DNA of 64,000 nucleotides, taken from positions 1,291,438 to 1,355,437 of the forward strand of contig CAJNDS010000002.1 of assembly GCA_905221605.1 (NCBI GenBank). The letters run 5' to 3'. This DNA comes from Symbiodinium natans (lineage: Eukaryota > Sar > Dinophyceae > Suessiales > Symbiodiniaceae). This document shows positions 46,374-58,039 of this stretch, in pieces. The first letter of the stretch is position 1. Every line of letters begins with the position of its first letter. Under the pieces are notes generated by a model. It was not told where the DNA came from. It did not search any database and saw only the letters and a program-made list of their open reading frames with translations. The position numbers and the translations under genes were made by a program.

Positions 46374-49300
46374 CTACGTCTTCCCCATGGCTTCCTCCAT
46401 CGTACCCCAATGCATCGAAGCTGCCAAGCGCAAACACTGATGCATGTCAACGGCTGTAGCGGAACCGCGGTATTTCAGACAACCACGAAGAAACTCCTCC
46501 ACACCTTGGGAGGTAGGGAGACATATTTCTGCACTGGCAACGCGATACCATCTTGCACTGCGGCCAGAAAGTGTCTCCTTGCAGACAGGAGAGCTGATCG
46601 CACCGTCCTTGTCCTTGTCCAGCAAGGTGATAAACCGTGCTGCCTGGGGACTTGCAGAAGGAGCTCAGAAACATCGCAGGCTTACCGTCGAGATTCTCCC
46701 AGGGCAAGTTGGCACCAAACCGAGTCACATTAATGCCGCTTCTGCTGACAAGCTGCATCATCAATCTCAAACCCAAGTACTCGAAAGTATGCTGATAGCG
46801 TCGGGTCTTTGAGCATCTCCTGTGCCAGATGATGCATCTCTTGAGTTTGTACTGGCCCAAAGAAGCGTGCAATGAGCAGCGACAAGCATGAGAGGCATTG
46901 TGGCTCAGGCCCCCACCGCCAATTCCTCCGGGGTGACATCTCCTGAGTCGTCCTGAATCAGGGTTTCGGGTTTAGGGTTTCGCCACCCGCACTAGGGTTT
47001 AGGGTTTAGGGGGTTGGGTTTAGGGTTTAGGGTTTCGGGTTTATGTAGGGTTAAGGGTGTAGGGTTTAGGGTTTAGGGTTTAGGGTTGAGGGTTGAGGGT
47101 TGAGGGTTGAGGGTTTAGGGTTTAGGGTTTAGGCACTGTGTGGCACAACGTTGGCCCAAGAATCGTCACGGCATCTGCCGCAACCCTGACCCAAGCAGGA
47201 GTCCTGATCCATGGCTGCGAAGAAGTCACGTATCTGCTGCACAAACTGCTCCTGCCTGAGATTGAGCAGAAGTGAATAGCAAGTGCATAGCTAGTCCAAA
47301 GCAAACATGGACTTGACGAGACTAGGCGTTGCACCGGTCCATCTCTTTCTGTATGGCCTCGGGAATGGTTCTGTCAACCCATAAACATCTTCAACTCACT
47401 TACTGTTCACTTCCTATAAGCGCATGACCATGCAGAAGCAACGCAGAATTTGGCTCCACATTAAGGTAGCAGAAGTCCTGACGCAACCGTCATCAATGCA
47501 GCCACGCGGCTAAGCTTCGCTGCTTCTCCGCACATCTGAAGGCGTTGTCCACGAAAACACCCGTTACTACCTGGAAGGCGACCGCCATGCACTGCAATGA
47601 TCTTGTGGCAATGTGTCGAACCTTTTGTCTAAGCGCAGCCTATCTGACCCCGCTCAGTCCAGCAGCATTGAGGACGGCCAGCACAACAAATGCTACGTAG
47701 ACGAGCAGTAGCCTCGGGCGAGGCTGGGGCAGCCAAGTGGGCGAGCACGTGCCAGACAACGGCAGAACCCCTCACTAAGCTTGCAGCGAGACCGGGAACC
47801 ACCCAACCTGCTGCGGCAGCGCTCTTCTGGGCAAAGGGTCTCAAGAAGCCACTACGTGTACAGGACAGGCTGGCCTTCATGAGAGGCGTGCAAACCTCAT
47901 GCCAGCTTCTGCCTCCAAGCACCTCAGACCCCCCATCAATTCATTGGATTCTTGCTTTACAGCTTGACAAACTAAACCCTAAACCCTAAACCCTAAACCC
48001 TAAACCCCCCTTGAGATGTTGAGGCCAGGCGCAGCCAGGACCAGCGTGTAGATGGTGTTTGGCAGAGATCCTTATGCGCTCCGCTCAATGCAAGCTACGA
48101 AGTTCTGGCCAGGGCGAGGGCGCTCTTGGGGAAACTGGGGCTCTTGGTATACAAGGGGTATAGGGCCTTGAGGGCTCCTTCTTGGGGTTCCTCCTCGTGT
48201 CCCTTAACGATCTCGCAAGGTCAGCCAGGGCGCCATAGGCACTCTCCAGCACTCGGATGTAGGCATCTTGGTGTTCCGCGGCAATCTCTTGCCAATCCTT
48301 CATGCCACATTCTGCGCGACAAACTGAACAAGCTCAGGCATGCTCTCCTCGAAAAGATCAAACCGTAAGATCATGGTCATAATGTGACAACTGATGACCC
48401 TAATAAGAACCAAAATATGGCAATATGACCGGTCATAAGAACAACAATGAACCCTAGTACTAATCATAGTAACCAGGGTAGTACTGCATGAGGGCATCGG
48501 CGCCAGGATTGCCCAGAAATGGGAGCAGCCAGGATGACACCTTGACATGGGCCCAGCTCGCACTTCCCAACCTCTGCCCCTCCAGGAATGCTCCGCAGCT
48601 ATGACCCTTTGTGTAAGGCTCGGGCATTTGCAGTCAAGAATATGGCCTTAAGCTTGCAAGCTCGAGTTGGGAAACTTTACAGAATCGAAGCCACCGATTT
48701 CTGAGCCCTCGACGAAAACGTAGATGATGATGGCCAAGAGGACCAAGGCCCAAATCAGGGACTTTATGGAGTCCTCGGCGCAGATGGCCAAGAGCTCGAA
48801 CCGTTGAACCTTCCTAAGCCCTGCAGCCACGCGGCCGTGATCATCAGCGCCAGCTGTGTCAACTGCCGGAAGAAGCGAAAGACCCTGAAGACTCCTGGAC
48901 AGTTGCCAGGATCTGAAGGCGTCGAAGCTACAGATCGCAACTTCTCAACTTTCCGACCAAGCAGCTGATGATGCGGAGGGTTTTCAACATCTTCACCGTG
49001 TCGAATCCACCAGCGCCAGCACCCATGAATCCTTGTTTTCTTAAGCAAGTGCCGGAGACCAAATGAACCCGATTCCAGTACCATTTATGCTAGCCAAGCC
49101 CGCGAATGTCTGTTAGAGTCTGTCAAGCGTCTCACAACAACGAAGTCAATGAGCGACATGGCGACCAGGACAAGGTCGAAGAAGTTCCTTAGATCACTCG
49201 CGCAATCATATGCAGCGAAGGGCTAGCCGCACGCTTCCACCACTGACACCGGATGCCTCCCCTGATAAACTCCGCCTGACTCCTAACCTCACATTGATCC

Positions 49301-49947
49301 ATCCCCGTAGTCGGTTGCGGAATCCTGAAACATCCTGAAACCGACCCTTCGGAAACCCGCAGGAAGCAGTCAGTGCAGCGGTGATTCCACAACCGCATGT
49401 CCGGATCCAGAAACCAGCTGGCCTGCCCGTGGGCGGTTTCGTGAACCCGATCCAGCAGCCCACGCAGCCCATGCTCGACACCGATACTTCCAGCTTGGAG
49501 CCGGGCCCGGTGGGCCCCGATCCGCAGCGTCAGCTCCTGTGGATCTTGGGAGTCTCTACTTGACCATCTTTTGGCCATCTTTGGCCAAAGCCTCTCTGAG
49601 TCTCTCTACGTTGCTCAAGGCGAGGCACGATCATGAAGTAAACGGTGCAGAGTTGGCTCACAAGCTCGACCCCTCGGCAGCGCGAAATCATCTGGATCTG
49701 ACTGTCCCACTCATGTCGGCCATGTAGGCGCTTAAAGCAGTGGAGGGGCCGGTGGGCAAAGTCAAGTCCCACGCCGCATACTGCCTGCAAGTGTGGGTGC
49801 GGATGCCTCTGGACAATGACCAGTCTAAGGCGATCCTAAACACTGACCTCTCCATCTAAGTGCAGCCAGCCGCGTCTCAGCACCAATGCTCGCGGCATTC
49901 AAGACAATGACCAAGGCAGTTAAGGCATCAAAGAGAGGATGCGTCAC
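46374..49947 (-). CDS. One-domain voltage-gated cation channel with two EF-hands
   Basis: Exons joined by frame: 49947-49848 (S1, HPLFDALTALVIVLNAASIG), 49187-49129 (S3, FFDLVLVAMSLIDFVVV), 49031-48966 and 48894-48836 (S4, TLRIIRVFRVFRFFRQL, Arg at every third place), 48773-48714 (S5), 48070-48026 and 47912-47867 (pore helix, filter APGRSWHEV), 47712-47667 and 47570-47521 (S6), 47255-47204 and 46952-46920 (EF-hand DQDDSGDVTPEE), 46819-46757, 46643-46595 and 46504-46374 (EF-hand DKDKDGAISVEE). S2, the pore turret and the N-terminus were not found. The protein should be a plasma or flagellar membrane channel gated by voltage and modulated by calcium. Most donors are GC, and one is GA. Confidence 0.85.
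46961..47155. repeat. Telomeric array in a channel intron
   Basis: About 190 bp of TTTAGGG and variants on +, with a block of TTGAGGG copies. On the sense strand it is C-rich and ends 9 nt before the acceptor of the exon starting at 46952. The intron (47203-46953) is bordered by the direct repeat TCAGGAC. Confidence 0.85.
47973..48008. repeat. Telomeric array in the channel pore intron
   Basis: Five CCCTAAA copies on +. On the sense strand the TTTAGGG run starts about 18 nt after the GC donor at 48025 that interrupts the selectivity filter. Confidence 0.85.
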
Positions 49948-49949
49948 CT

Positions 49950-52900
49950 GAAGCATATAAAACCAACATGAGCTCATAAGCAACGACAACGTACTTGCAG
50001 GTTTCTCTGCGCATGTCAGCCGGGAAACAGCCAGCCCTCTGAGTGCGGAGCAACACTGACGAGGCGCTGCCGATCGAACCAAGCTGGCCGTCCTTCTAAC
50101 TCCTTGCAGAACTCAAGGCTAGGAAAGCCATGTCGAGTACAAAGGACAAATCTGGAGAGCATGGAAAGCATAGCCTCATCGCGGTCATCAACATAGTGGT
50201 CGGCCGCAAAGGTTTTCTGACGATAGCACGTGGGCTTGAAGTGAATCTAAAACAGCGGGCCACAATGGCTTGACAAGAGTGTCGACTTCCCGAAAGCATG
50301 CGTGCCTGGTTGAGTTGCTTGCGCAGCCTGGCCGAGAAAGGTCCGCTCTGTTCGACAGGGTCGTACGGCCCATCCGTTGCACCCAATGTGCCATGCTGAA
50401 GGCTGAACCTCCGGCCTCAGTGTCTGCGACTTGACCTTTGCCTGCGATGGATGCTGTGGGCCCTTGAGAACTCGCGAGATGGCTGTACCTTGGCAATTTC
50501 TCCCAATGGGCAGAGAGGGAATCTGTGTCGGTTTTGACTCCAACAGAAGCTAGGCCGGTGGCTCATTCGCAGCTTCGTTTTGGATGCCGATTTGGACAGA
50601 CCTGATGCAGAGGGCATGTCACAGACAGCCCCCAACATCGCCAGAGCAGCATGGTCCCCAGGTTCGAGGAATGAGGCTGCGACGAGGCTTTTCTTCTCCC
50701 TGCTCACCTTCCTGCATGATCATAGGTACACATCGTGTGCACAGCCTGAACCTTGATTTTTCAGGTGTGACCGGCCTCCTCCGGTTTGGCCTCCGGTTTG
50801 GCCTCCGGCTTGCTTTCCGGGCGAGGTGAGCCTAAGATGCTCGGATTATCTCGGATCCAAGTGGCCAGACATTCAGAACAGCTGGTTCACTTGGTACCCA
50901 GCCACCTCCCTGCACATCCTCTGTCGGAATTGCATCCAATTCCTCAGTGCACAGCTGAGCTCAGTGCACAGCTGAGGTCGAGCCTAACGTGAACGTGTGG
51001 AGGCCAGGCCTTAGGACGGGGTCGACTCTGTTGAGCCTGCGAGGCGTAGGACTGGATTTTGTTTGGCAAGTACAGCCGCGCTCCATTCCTAACTCGGAAC
51101 TTCTAGAAGCCAGACGTCGAGGAATGTGGCGGGTGCCTCGAGTCTCTGCACTGCTGCCTGCCAGGGGCTGCACACTCCAGGGTACTGGCACCCCGCATAG
51201 CCATCAAAAGTGGCGGCCTCAAAGTGCTGCTGAAGCTCCCTGACCTGCTCTGCGTGAGTGGCCTCAAAATTCACTCACTTCTCCCTCGTCTTGCTCACCA
51301 TATGCACCATACTTAGACATGGACACTGCCTTCCTATATGGCGACTGGGGCAAAGCAAACCGCACAGGCCGTGCCACTCCTGGGATTCTGGCAGCAAGCT
51401 GCAGCAAAGCCGTTTCCAGCCCACGACTTTCCTTGCAGCAAAGGCAAGTACACAGCGCGCTGCTCTACTACTGCTCTGGTGGTAAAGACCCCGCCCATGG
51501 CCCCTGGCCTGCGAAGAGGTCCTGGCCGCTCTCTTATCCAAAACTAGCTGAACATTCGCTGTGCAGCACTCTTTCAACAAGTGCACAAGCAAGGAGGCAG
51601 CCGACGATGTGGGCACAATGCAGACAGCGGCACCTCTCGTCATCAGCCACGTCGCCCAACGGCCCAGGACTTCGGCTGGCTAACCTGACGACGTCTGACA
51701 AGGCCGTCGACGTCCAAATTACCCCACAAAACTCGAATGCAGGGCTGGCAGGCCTCTCGGGCTCAGGAACCGGGCACACTGGCCGAGACAACGTAGGATG
51801 CATGCCACGCGACACCTTGGAGTGTTGGCAGAACCAGATTTGGGCCCTCCAGGCTGCCTCCGGGCTGAGCCGAGTATATGCCAAGGCAAAGGCAGAGCGG
51901 TCATGGGCTTTCACGATCGGACTCTCGTCGTCTATCATGGCAGAAACTACCAGAGCATCGTGGCTTCGAGTCTTCACAGCATGGCTTGAGCCAGAAAGTT
52001 GCCAGAGAAGGTGGCAGCCGCAGGTCCGAAGCGAAATCAATGGAGCACTTGACAAGGTTTCTGGCAAGCAGGAAGGAGGGAAAGTGCATTGGCAATTCCT
52101 GGAAGTCACGAGTATTGTGCAATACTGAGCACACACGCGGGAGGGCGTTAGAAGTCCAGCATGGCTTCGCGCCTCGCAATCCCTGTCAGAGGCCAGCTCT
52201 GCCAAGTTCCATTGCTTGTTTTCGAGCCTGGACACGCATCGCAGAGGAAGCTCGGTCGTCGCGGCGTCGTCGCGGCAATAAGGTTTCGGCTTAGAATCGT
52301 AGAGCTTTGGGATTCAGGGCAAGGTTTGCGAGTGGTGCTGAACATTCACACTGAGCCAGATACTCGGAGCACTTTCGTCTGACCTGCACCAGAAAGAGGC
52401 GCCAGCGTGGATGGAGCTCTGCGATGAACACAAGCTGTACAGTGTGCAAATCACCCTCTAGCAACTCAGGGTGTATGTGTGTGTGTGTGATTCCATGCAC
52501 AGCTTCTGAGGGGTCACAGAAGTTTTGGAAAAACAACATCGAAATGAATGTCATTCAGCATCGGGCCGGCTGGCCTCCGACAGCAAAGGATCCGATCTAG
52601 CGAAGCGGAAGGCTGCACGCCTCGAGGTGGCCGAAAGGTCCGACATGCACCCCGAGCACCCTCAAACTCAACTGCAGCCTGCAGCTTTATTCCCGCCTGA
52701 GCTCACATCCGTCCTTTCGCGCCTCCAGCACGCTGCCACGCCTTCAAAATCAGATCCCTCCCAACATTTCCCCTGGGATGGATTTGAGATGCTGCTAAAC
52801 CTCCCTCTGCGATCAACTCAGCTCCGAGCCAGGGTGCGTAAAGGCGGGCCTCTTTGAGGTACTCATACTCCTCCAAAGCACGCAGAGATGCTGCAACCCC

Positions 52901-53400
52901 GAAGCATGCCAAAATTGTGCAAGGCGCATCGAGGCGCCCGCACGCACCCGTCCCTTTTCTCCGTAAGCTGAGAACAACTGGGAATCGAACAGCCTGGCGC
53001 TGCAAGCACTCGCGAATTCCTGTGCAAAGCCTTGCATGAGTCCTCCGCTTGCTGCCACCGGCTTTTGCTAATCAGCTAGTCATTAGCATCGGCAAGACGA
53101 GATCGTAAGACGTCTTGCCACCAAATCCTGGCTCGGCCCAAACAAGCGCTGACAGGTCAATCGGCAAGGCATCAAGCCTGACCAGGAAACACTTTGGGAA
53201 AGCCAGCTTCGGCCCACAAGAAAGCACTGACCCAGTCTAAACCTACGACTGACACAAGCTTGAAAACCAGGCATGCGCAGCAGAAGCAATAGCTCGACCG
53301 TCATAAGTTGAGGATGCACGGGGCCTGAACTTGGAACATCTGACCCGGGGCCTTAGGAGCACAATGCATGCAAGATCAAGGGGGGGCGCAATGCGAAAGG
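49950..53400. other. Region with weak coding signals only
   Basis: Exons for the channel N-terminus probably lie above 49950; a minus-strand stretch near 50700-50590 (SREKKSLVAASFLEPGDHAA) is a candidate. Coding-like minus-strand pieces also occur at 52000-51820 (ALVVSAMIDDESPIVKAHDR) and 52900-52820 (SLRALEEYEYLKEARLYAP). None could be joined or named. The long + strand frame at 51319-52128 is judged a shadow. There are no telomeric arrays from here to the right edge. Confidence 0.4.
51285..51360 (+). mobile_element. Possible copia reverse transcriptase remnant
   Basis: The + strand reads PYLDMDTAFLYGDWGK, similar to the QMDVKTAFLYGEL core of copia-type reverse transcriptases. It is very short, with no other element features seen. 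Confidence 0.25.
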
Positions 53401-53408
53401 TATGATGC

Positions 53409-53900
53409 TCAGGGCAACATCTTCGGCAGAGGTGCAACTCCGGCAGGGACCTGAACTGTGACTTGTCGCCCATCCGGGGTGGTCACCATGACGGGAGTGC
53501 CTGGGTTAGCCATGTTAAAGAAATCGTGGTTCATGGCATTGACCTTGATGATCATCACGTCTTTTGCCCGCCTGGCGCAGTGCCGGCCGGGCATTGCACT
53601 TGAAAGACGGTCGGCGTGGGCACCTCAGCAAGAGCCAGCACCAACTCCTTGCAACTCCAGCAAGAATGCGAAGGCAGCCGGGGGGAATGCCACTGCTGCA
53701 ACAGGCATCGCGACAGGCTGGGCCATCATGGCTGCAGGCTGCACCTCAGTATGGTATGGCTCAACGACTGCTCGAGTTCGATCTACCAGGGACATCCTGG
53801 AACCCATGTTCGATGTGCAGGCAGTCTGGACTTGAGCACCGTTTTCTTTTGGCCGAGTCACTGTCGCGGCGTTCATCCTCGGGGCACGGGTGCATGCAGC
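53409..53900 (-). CDS. Small protein with VQVP..PG repeats
   Basis: An upstream exon encodes a Pro-Ala-Met-rich stretch (TEVQPAAMMAQPVAMPVAAV). A following one has FQVQCPAGTAPGGQ. After an intron, the last exon from about 53507 has TPVMVTTPDGRQVTVQVPAG and ends at 53409. Repeats of the form F.V..P.G..PG are common in small dinoflagellate proteins of unknown role. A hydrophobic start (MKLFVFVAVIAG) lies at about 53930 and might be a signal peptide of the same gene, but that join is not shown. Confidence 0.5.
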
Positions 53901-53989
53901 CAGCAATCACAGCAACAAACACGAACAGCTTCATGACTTCGGCCTCGGGACCGAAACGAACACTCATGTTTCACCTGCTTTAGTAGGGG

Positions 53990-54790
53990 CCCTGAATAGA
54001 CTCAAGTTTGCCGGGCTTTCCAGGACCCTGTGACTGTTTGTGAGGGTCGTTCCCGGGACGCGACATCTTCTTGAGAACTTAGGGTTCGTTCTGAAGCCCA
54101 CTTCAAACAGATGCCCTGACTGACCTCTGGGGGTTAAAGGCCGGGTCTTTGGATCTTGAAGGCCGGCCTTCTTTCCACGACTCCGAAAACCTGGAACTCC
54201 AGCTGACAGCAAACCAAGATATCCTTTTGAAAAGCCATGTGAAAAGTTGCCTCGATCAGCAATGGGGTGGTCAGTGGTCCAAGAGCCAGCCTGACCTCCC
54301 CATTGTGGGCACTGTTTTGGGACAGGCTTGAATGTCCTGGCCTCGGGCTTCGGCTCTGAACTTCGATGTCCTGGCCTCTTAGCTTAGAGTCTTAGAGGCC
54401 AGGTTCTCGAAACCTTATAGTGAGGGATCTGTGGATGGGATTTCAAAGGCCTGGCCTCTTGGCTTCAAGGGAGAGAAACCGGAAAGCATTCTAAGGCCTT
54501 CAGCCCCTCTTCTTATCGGACCCCTTCAAAATTTACAATGAGTTTACAGTAGAATCATGTCGCACCCCGTGGACTGTTTAAAGAGGGTCAAATCAACTTC
54601 AACTGAATCCAGACGCGACGGACACGAAGACTAACCGAGTCAAGCGTCTCCACTTGCTGCACCTCGGGCTGCCTCGCACTCCTTCGGCGCACCTTTGAAA
54701 GAACTCGGATTTGGGGTTTGGTCAGCAAGAGCAGACAACCTCACACTGCCTCACACGACACTTTACGTCTCAGACCTTCCTGCGCGCAAC
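53990..54790. other. Gap between the VQVP-repeat gene and the TMEM43-like gene
   Basis: No coding sequence can be supported. The word CTGGCCTC(T/G) recurs at about 54332, 54371 and 54451, a weak dispersed motif. Confidence 0.4.
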
Positions 54791-54797
54791 CGGCAAA

Positions 54798-55269
54798 CTA
54801 CATCTTACATGCAAGCTGGGCCACTCCTTTTTGACCCTGCTGGTTGCAGCCGAAGACAATGACGGCCACAAAGAGGGCCACCGAGACGGTAAGCAGGATG
54901 GCGCCGGTGACAGGCCTGCCATGACGAGATCATGCCGAAGGCTTTGCCGCAAGAAGCAAGAGGTCTCACTCTGCGCGCCTGAAAGCGAGCCAGGCCACAG
55001 CCATGGCCAGCAAGCCGCAGGCTAAGCCCAGAGAGCAGCTCACCATACAAACCAGGCAGGTCACCAGCCTGAGGAGAAAGAAGAGGAGACTGCTATGCCA
55101 TGGACTTTTCAGATTTCAAGCACTCTGTCTACAAGTCTGGCGGACAAAAAAAATAAATTTAAAAAAAAAAAAAAGCTCTCAGGCGCAGCTGAGCCACGTC
55201 TCCACGAAGTCTGCAAGAAACCCCAGGACTCCACCGATGCACGGGATGCCTTTCAGCGTGTCTCCAAAC
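54798..55269 (-). CDS. TMEM43: TMEM43-like membrane protein, C-terminal exons
   Basis: Exons 55269-55198, 55068-54979 and 54915-54798 join in frame (donors GT and GC, acceptors all AG/G). They read GDTLKGIPCIGGVLGFLADF, then a membrane segment with GLLAMAVAWLAF, then RPVTGAILLTVSVALFVAVI and a short tail. TMEM43/LUMA proteins end with the same arrangement: P.IGG(V/I)LG, a hydrophobic helix ending IAIAWLAYRP, and a final helix. They are inner nuclear or ER membrane proteins. N-terminal exons upstream of 55270 were not located. The stop could move if a further intron follows LACK. Confidence 0.6.
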
Positions 55270-55349
55270 CTGGGCAAGTCAAAGACCGCCCTGAGGACCG
55301 CGCGACCCCGACCCTCCGCAGGAAGGCCCCAAGTACAGGTGCATTCGAG

Positions 55350-57080
55350 TTATGAGCGATGCACATCTACGAGTGGGCATGCCGATCATGCAGCCATGGT
55401 GCTTGTCAACCACCCATATCAACGGAGAAAGGAAACCTGAGCGGCGCTGCATCCGCAAGCACAGCAAGATCGGACCCATGAAGAGGTTTGTACTCCGTGT
55501 GCAGCACAGACTCAATAAAAGGCAGCCCAGAGAATCAGCGGACCAACAACTCTTCCAAAATACAGCGCGTTCCTTGGCACGTAGCAAATGGATCACAGTC
55601 CTCTCCCTAGCTGGCAACTCAAACCGTGAACATGTTGCAAGTTTAGCTCAAAGGCTCAAAATTTCTCAAGGGCCAATAACTGACAGTTCTGATTGCACCC
55701 GAAAAACACATTGTATGACTTTTCCTCGTCGACCAACTGCTTCAGAGAGAGGAGCTTGTTCTGACATGCGGGCAGTTCTCTAAAGTAGGGTCTCTTTCTG
55801 GTTTCTGGGTCCTGTATATTGGTAAATAATACGGCACCTTTAAAAAAGGACAGAGCTTGAACCCTGCCCGTCCTTGCGCAGGACATATCCTTGCGTTTGG
55901 GACCGGAGCTCTGTCTTTGCACGCAGGTGCGTATCAGACAAGACCAGCGAAAGACCTCGATTTCATGTGCAGACTGTTCCATACGATGATAGTTACTGTC
56001 CGCTGCTACCTCTAGGACGCAGAGCACGTGTTGACAGCAACCATCAGGTACTATCAAGTCAAGGCACTGCTGCCAACCTTCTTGACCCCTGCCAGCACGG
56101 AGACCTGGTTGACGTCCGATCCTCGGCAGCAAGAAAAGGATTGCTGACAAGTACGCTCCTTCAGCAATTATTTTGAGTAAGGGGGGGCTAGTTCGGGAGG
56201 GGATAGTGAGGGATCCCATGATCACAGCTTCTGCTGCTCTGCTGTGTCGCCCTCGTGTGTCATGCATGCCGGGAGTCTCGAGAAACACACTCGCAGGTCT
56301 CCCGGCAGCGGCTCATTCGAGTTTGGTGGCACGCTTTCCTGGGCAAGGCATGGCAAGGCAATGGCCCAACATCTATATATGTATACATATACATATATAT
56401 ATATATATACAGATATGTTATTACATATATATATATATATATACACTTGAATGAGAAGACTTGTAAAACCGGTTTTGAAAGCTTTCCGAGACCCACCAGG
56501 TTGCAATACAGGTGCGGCCGCTGCTGTACTTGCTTTCACGGTTCGTCCACGCAGCAGAGCGCGTGTAGCTCGTGTATTCCGTCCCAAGTTGCACCTTCTT
56601 GGTGCCAGCCTGCACTCGTTGAAGCGGTGCTTTTCCGACATCGCCACCTTCAAAAGCCAAGTTGTGTGTCGCGCGCGAGCTCGCGCTCGCGCTCGAACGA
56701 TTTGAAAGGGCAGTCATTGCATCTGGCAGTCATTGCAGCTGGTATGAGGAGGCTAGGGCTGGGTGTTGGCCTGATGCCTTTACAATTCTTGCGCGGCCCT
56801 TTAGCTTCTTCAGGGCGCAGGGTTTCCTTCCCGACGGCTGTGCATAAGATGTTCTCTGGGGCACCGTTGGAGGCTTTCCCATTCATCTCATCCTGTTGGG
56901 TATGAAGGCTTCAGGCTTCATTTGCTAAGTTTGCCATCCAGGGCTTTTTTGGAGGGTCTCGGGTTGATTGCAGGCTTTTGCAGCAGAGCCTGGGCCCTAC
57001 GCACACAGTTCGACTGACGCACATGACTTGCTCACTTGTTTGGGTTGGGATTGTCCTCATGTCCCTGGAGCTGGTGCAGA
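55350..57080. other. Region probably holding unplaced TMEM43 exons, plus a TA microsatellite
   Basis: A TA-rich tract with CATATA units lies at 56370-56450. The minus strand is open at 56000-55660 (RTGRVQALSFFKGAVLFTNI), which may be coding but is unassigned. Confidence 0.35.
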
Positions 57081-57084
57081 GTTA

Positions 57085-57500
57085 CTATAGGCTGAGGGTC
57101 TGGGGTTTACGGCTTAGCAACTGACAGCTACTCCTCCAGTGCCTGTCGGCGACAGCGTCGCAGCGGCACTCCTCGGAAAGCTCAAGTGTCTTGCAGATTC
57201 GCTGGGCAAGACCCGTGTGTGGAAAAAGGAGTTCAAAGGGCCAAGATGGGCCAAAGTGTCGTAGTGAAGAGGTCATCGCCGCGTTCGGGCTTGAACTCTT
57301 GCATCGTGACGCCCCCCAGAGAAACCCCATCAGGTCCACCTTTGACATTGCCTCGAAATCGTGCATTGTGATCACCCCATGTCTTGCTCACGACTTGACC
57401 GATGTGAGAAGCCAGGCTGCTGTAAGATCCTGTCAAAGGGAGGCTGGGGATGTTTGCAGCAGGCGCGCCATCCAGCCACTCGACCTGTGCATCCACAAAG
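57085..57500 (-). CDS. Possible TMEM19/DUF92-like exons
   Basis: The minus strand reads SYSSLASHIGQVVSKTWG and, shortly after, NVKGGPDGVSLGGV. TMEM19/DUF92 proteins (VTE6-type phytyl-phosphate kinases in plants) carry DT.ASE(I/L)G.VLSK followed by VP.GT(N/D)GGVS..G. The order and spacing are suggestive, but the Asp-Thr and the LITT segment are not visible, so an intron or a different family is possible. Confidence 0.3.
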
Positions 57501-57957
57501 TCCGCCCCTAATATGCATCATCGAGCACAGCACATGACGAACGAAAGCATGCAGGCAGCACCTTCGAAAAGACGTTGTCAGGCAACCACATCCAAGTCTC
57601 AGTGCGCATTGCCGGTCAGCGTGAAGCTGTCAGCACAGCTGCCACACTTGTTGGGCAGAGGCAGGCACTAGCAGTTCACTAACAGACAACAGGCGGCAAG
57701 CGATGCATCCAGGTGTCTGCCGGGCTTGCACGAACGCGCGAGGACCAGGCACTTCTCCAGTGGCGGCAGTCAAAGGAACCTTCTTTCGGTGTGCTCATGG
57801 AACTTGCGGCATGCCAAACCTCCCGAATCTGTTTCCTGCACCAGCTTCCTTGAGAATCGCCGGCAGGCAGCATGTAAAGTCACGGTCCCTCTGGTCATCG
57901 TCCTTGTCCTTCCTGAGCCTCCGTCCTCAGGCTTGTTCTGTGATGAGCGTTTTCTTA

Positions 57958-57958
<1 letters not shown>

Positions 57959-58000
<42 letters not shown>
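57959..58000. repeat. CA microsatellite
   Basis: About 20 perfect CA dinucleotides. Open frames across it are Thr-His or Val-Cys repeats only. Confidence 0.95.
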
Positions 58001-58002
<2 letters not shown>

Positions 58003-58039
58003 GTCGCGAAGCCACGAGCTTGCTGGCCCAAGGATCTCT

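Noticed and set aside
51319-52128. A 269-residue + strand frame
   Set aside because: No recognisable domain, opposite to all other genes, and overlapping a more protein-like minus-strand stretch.
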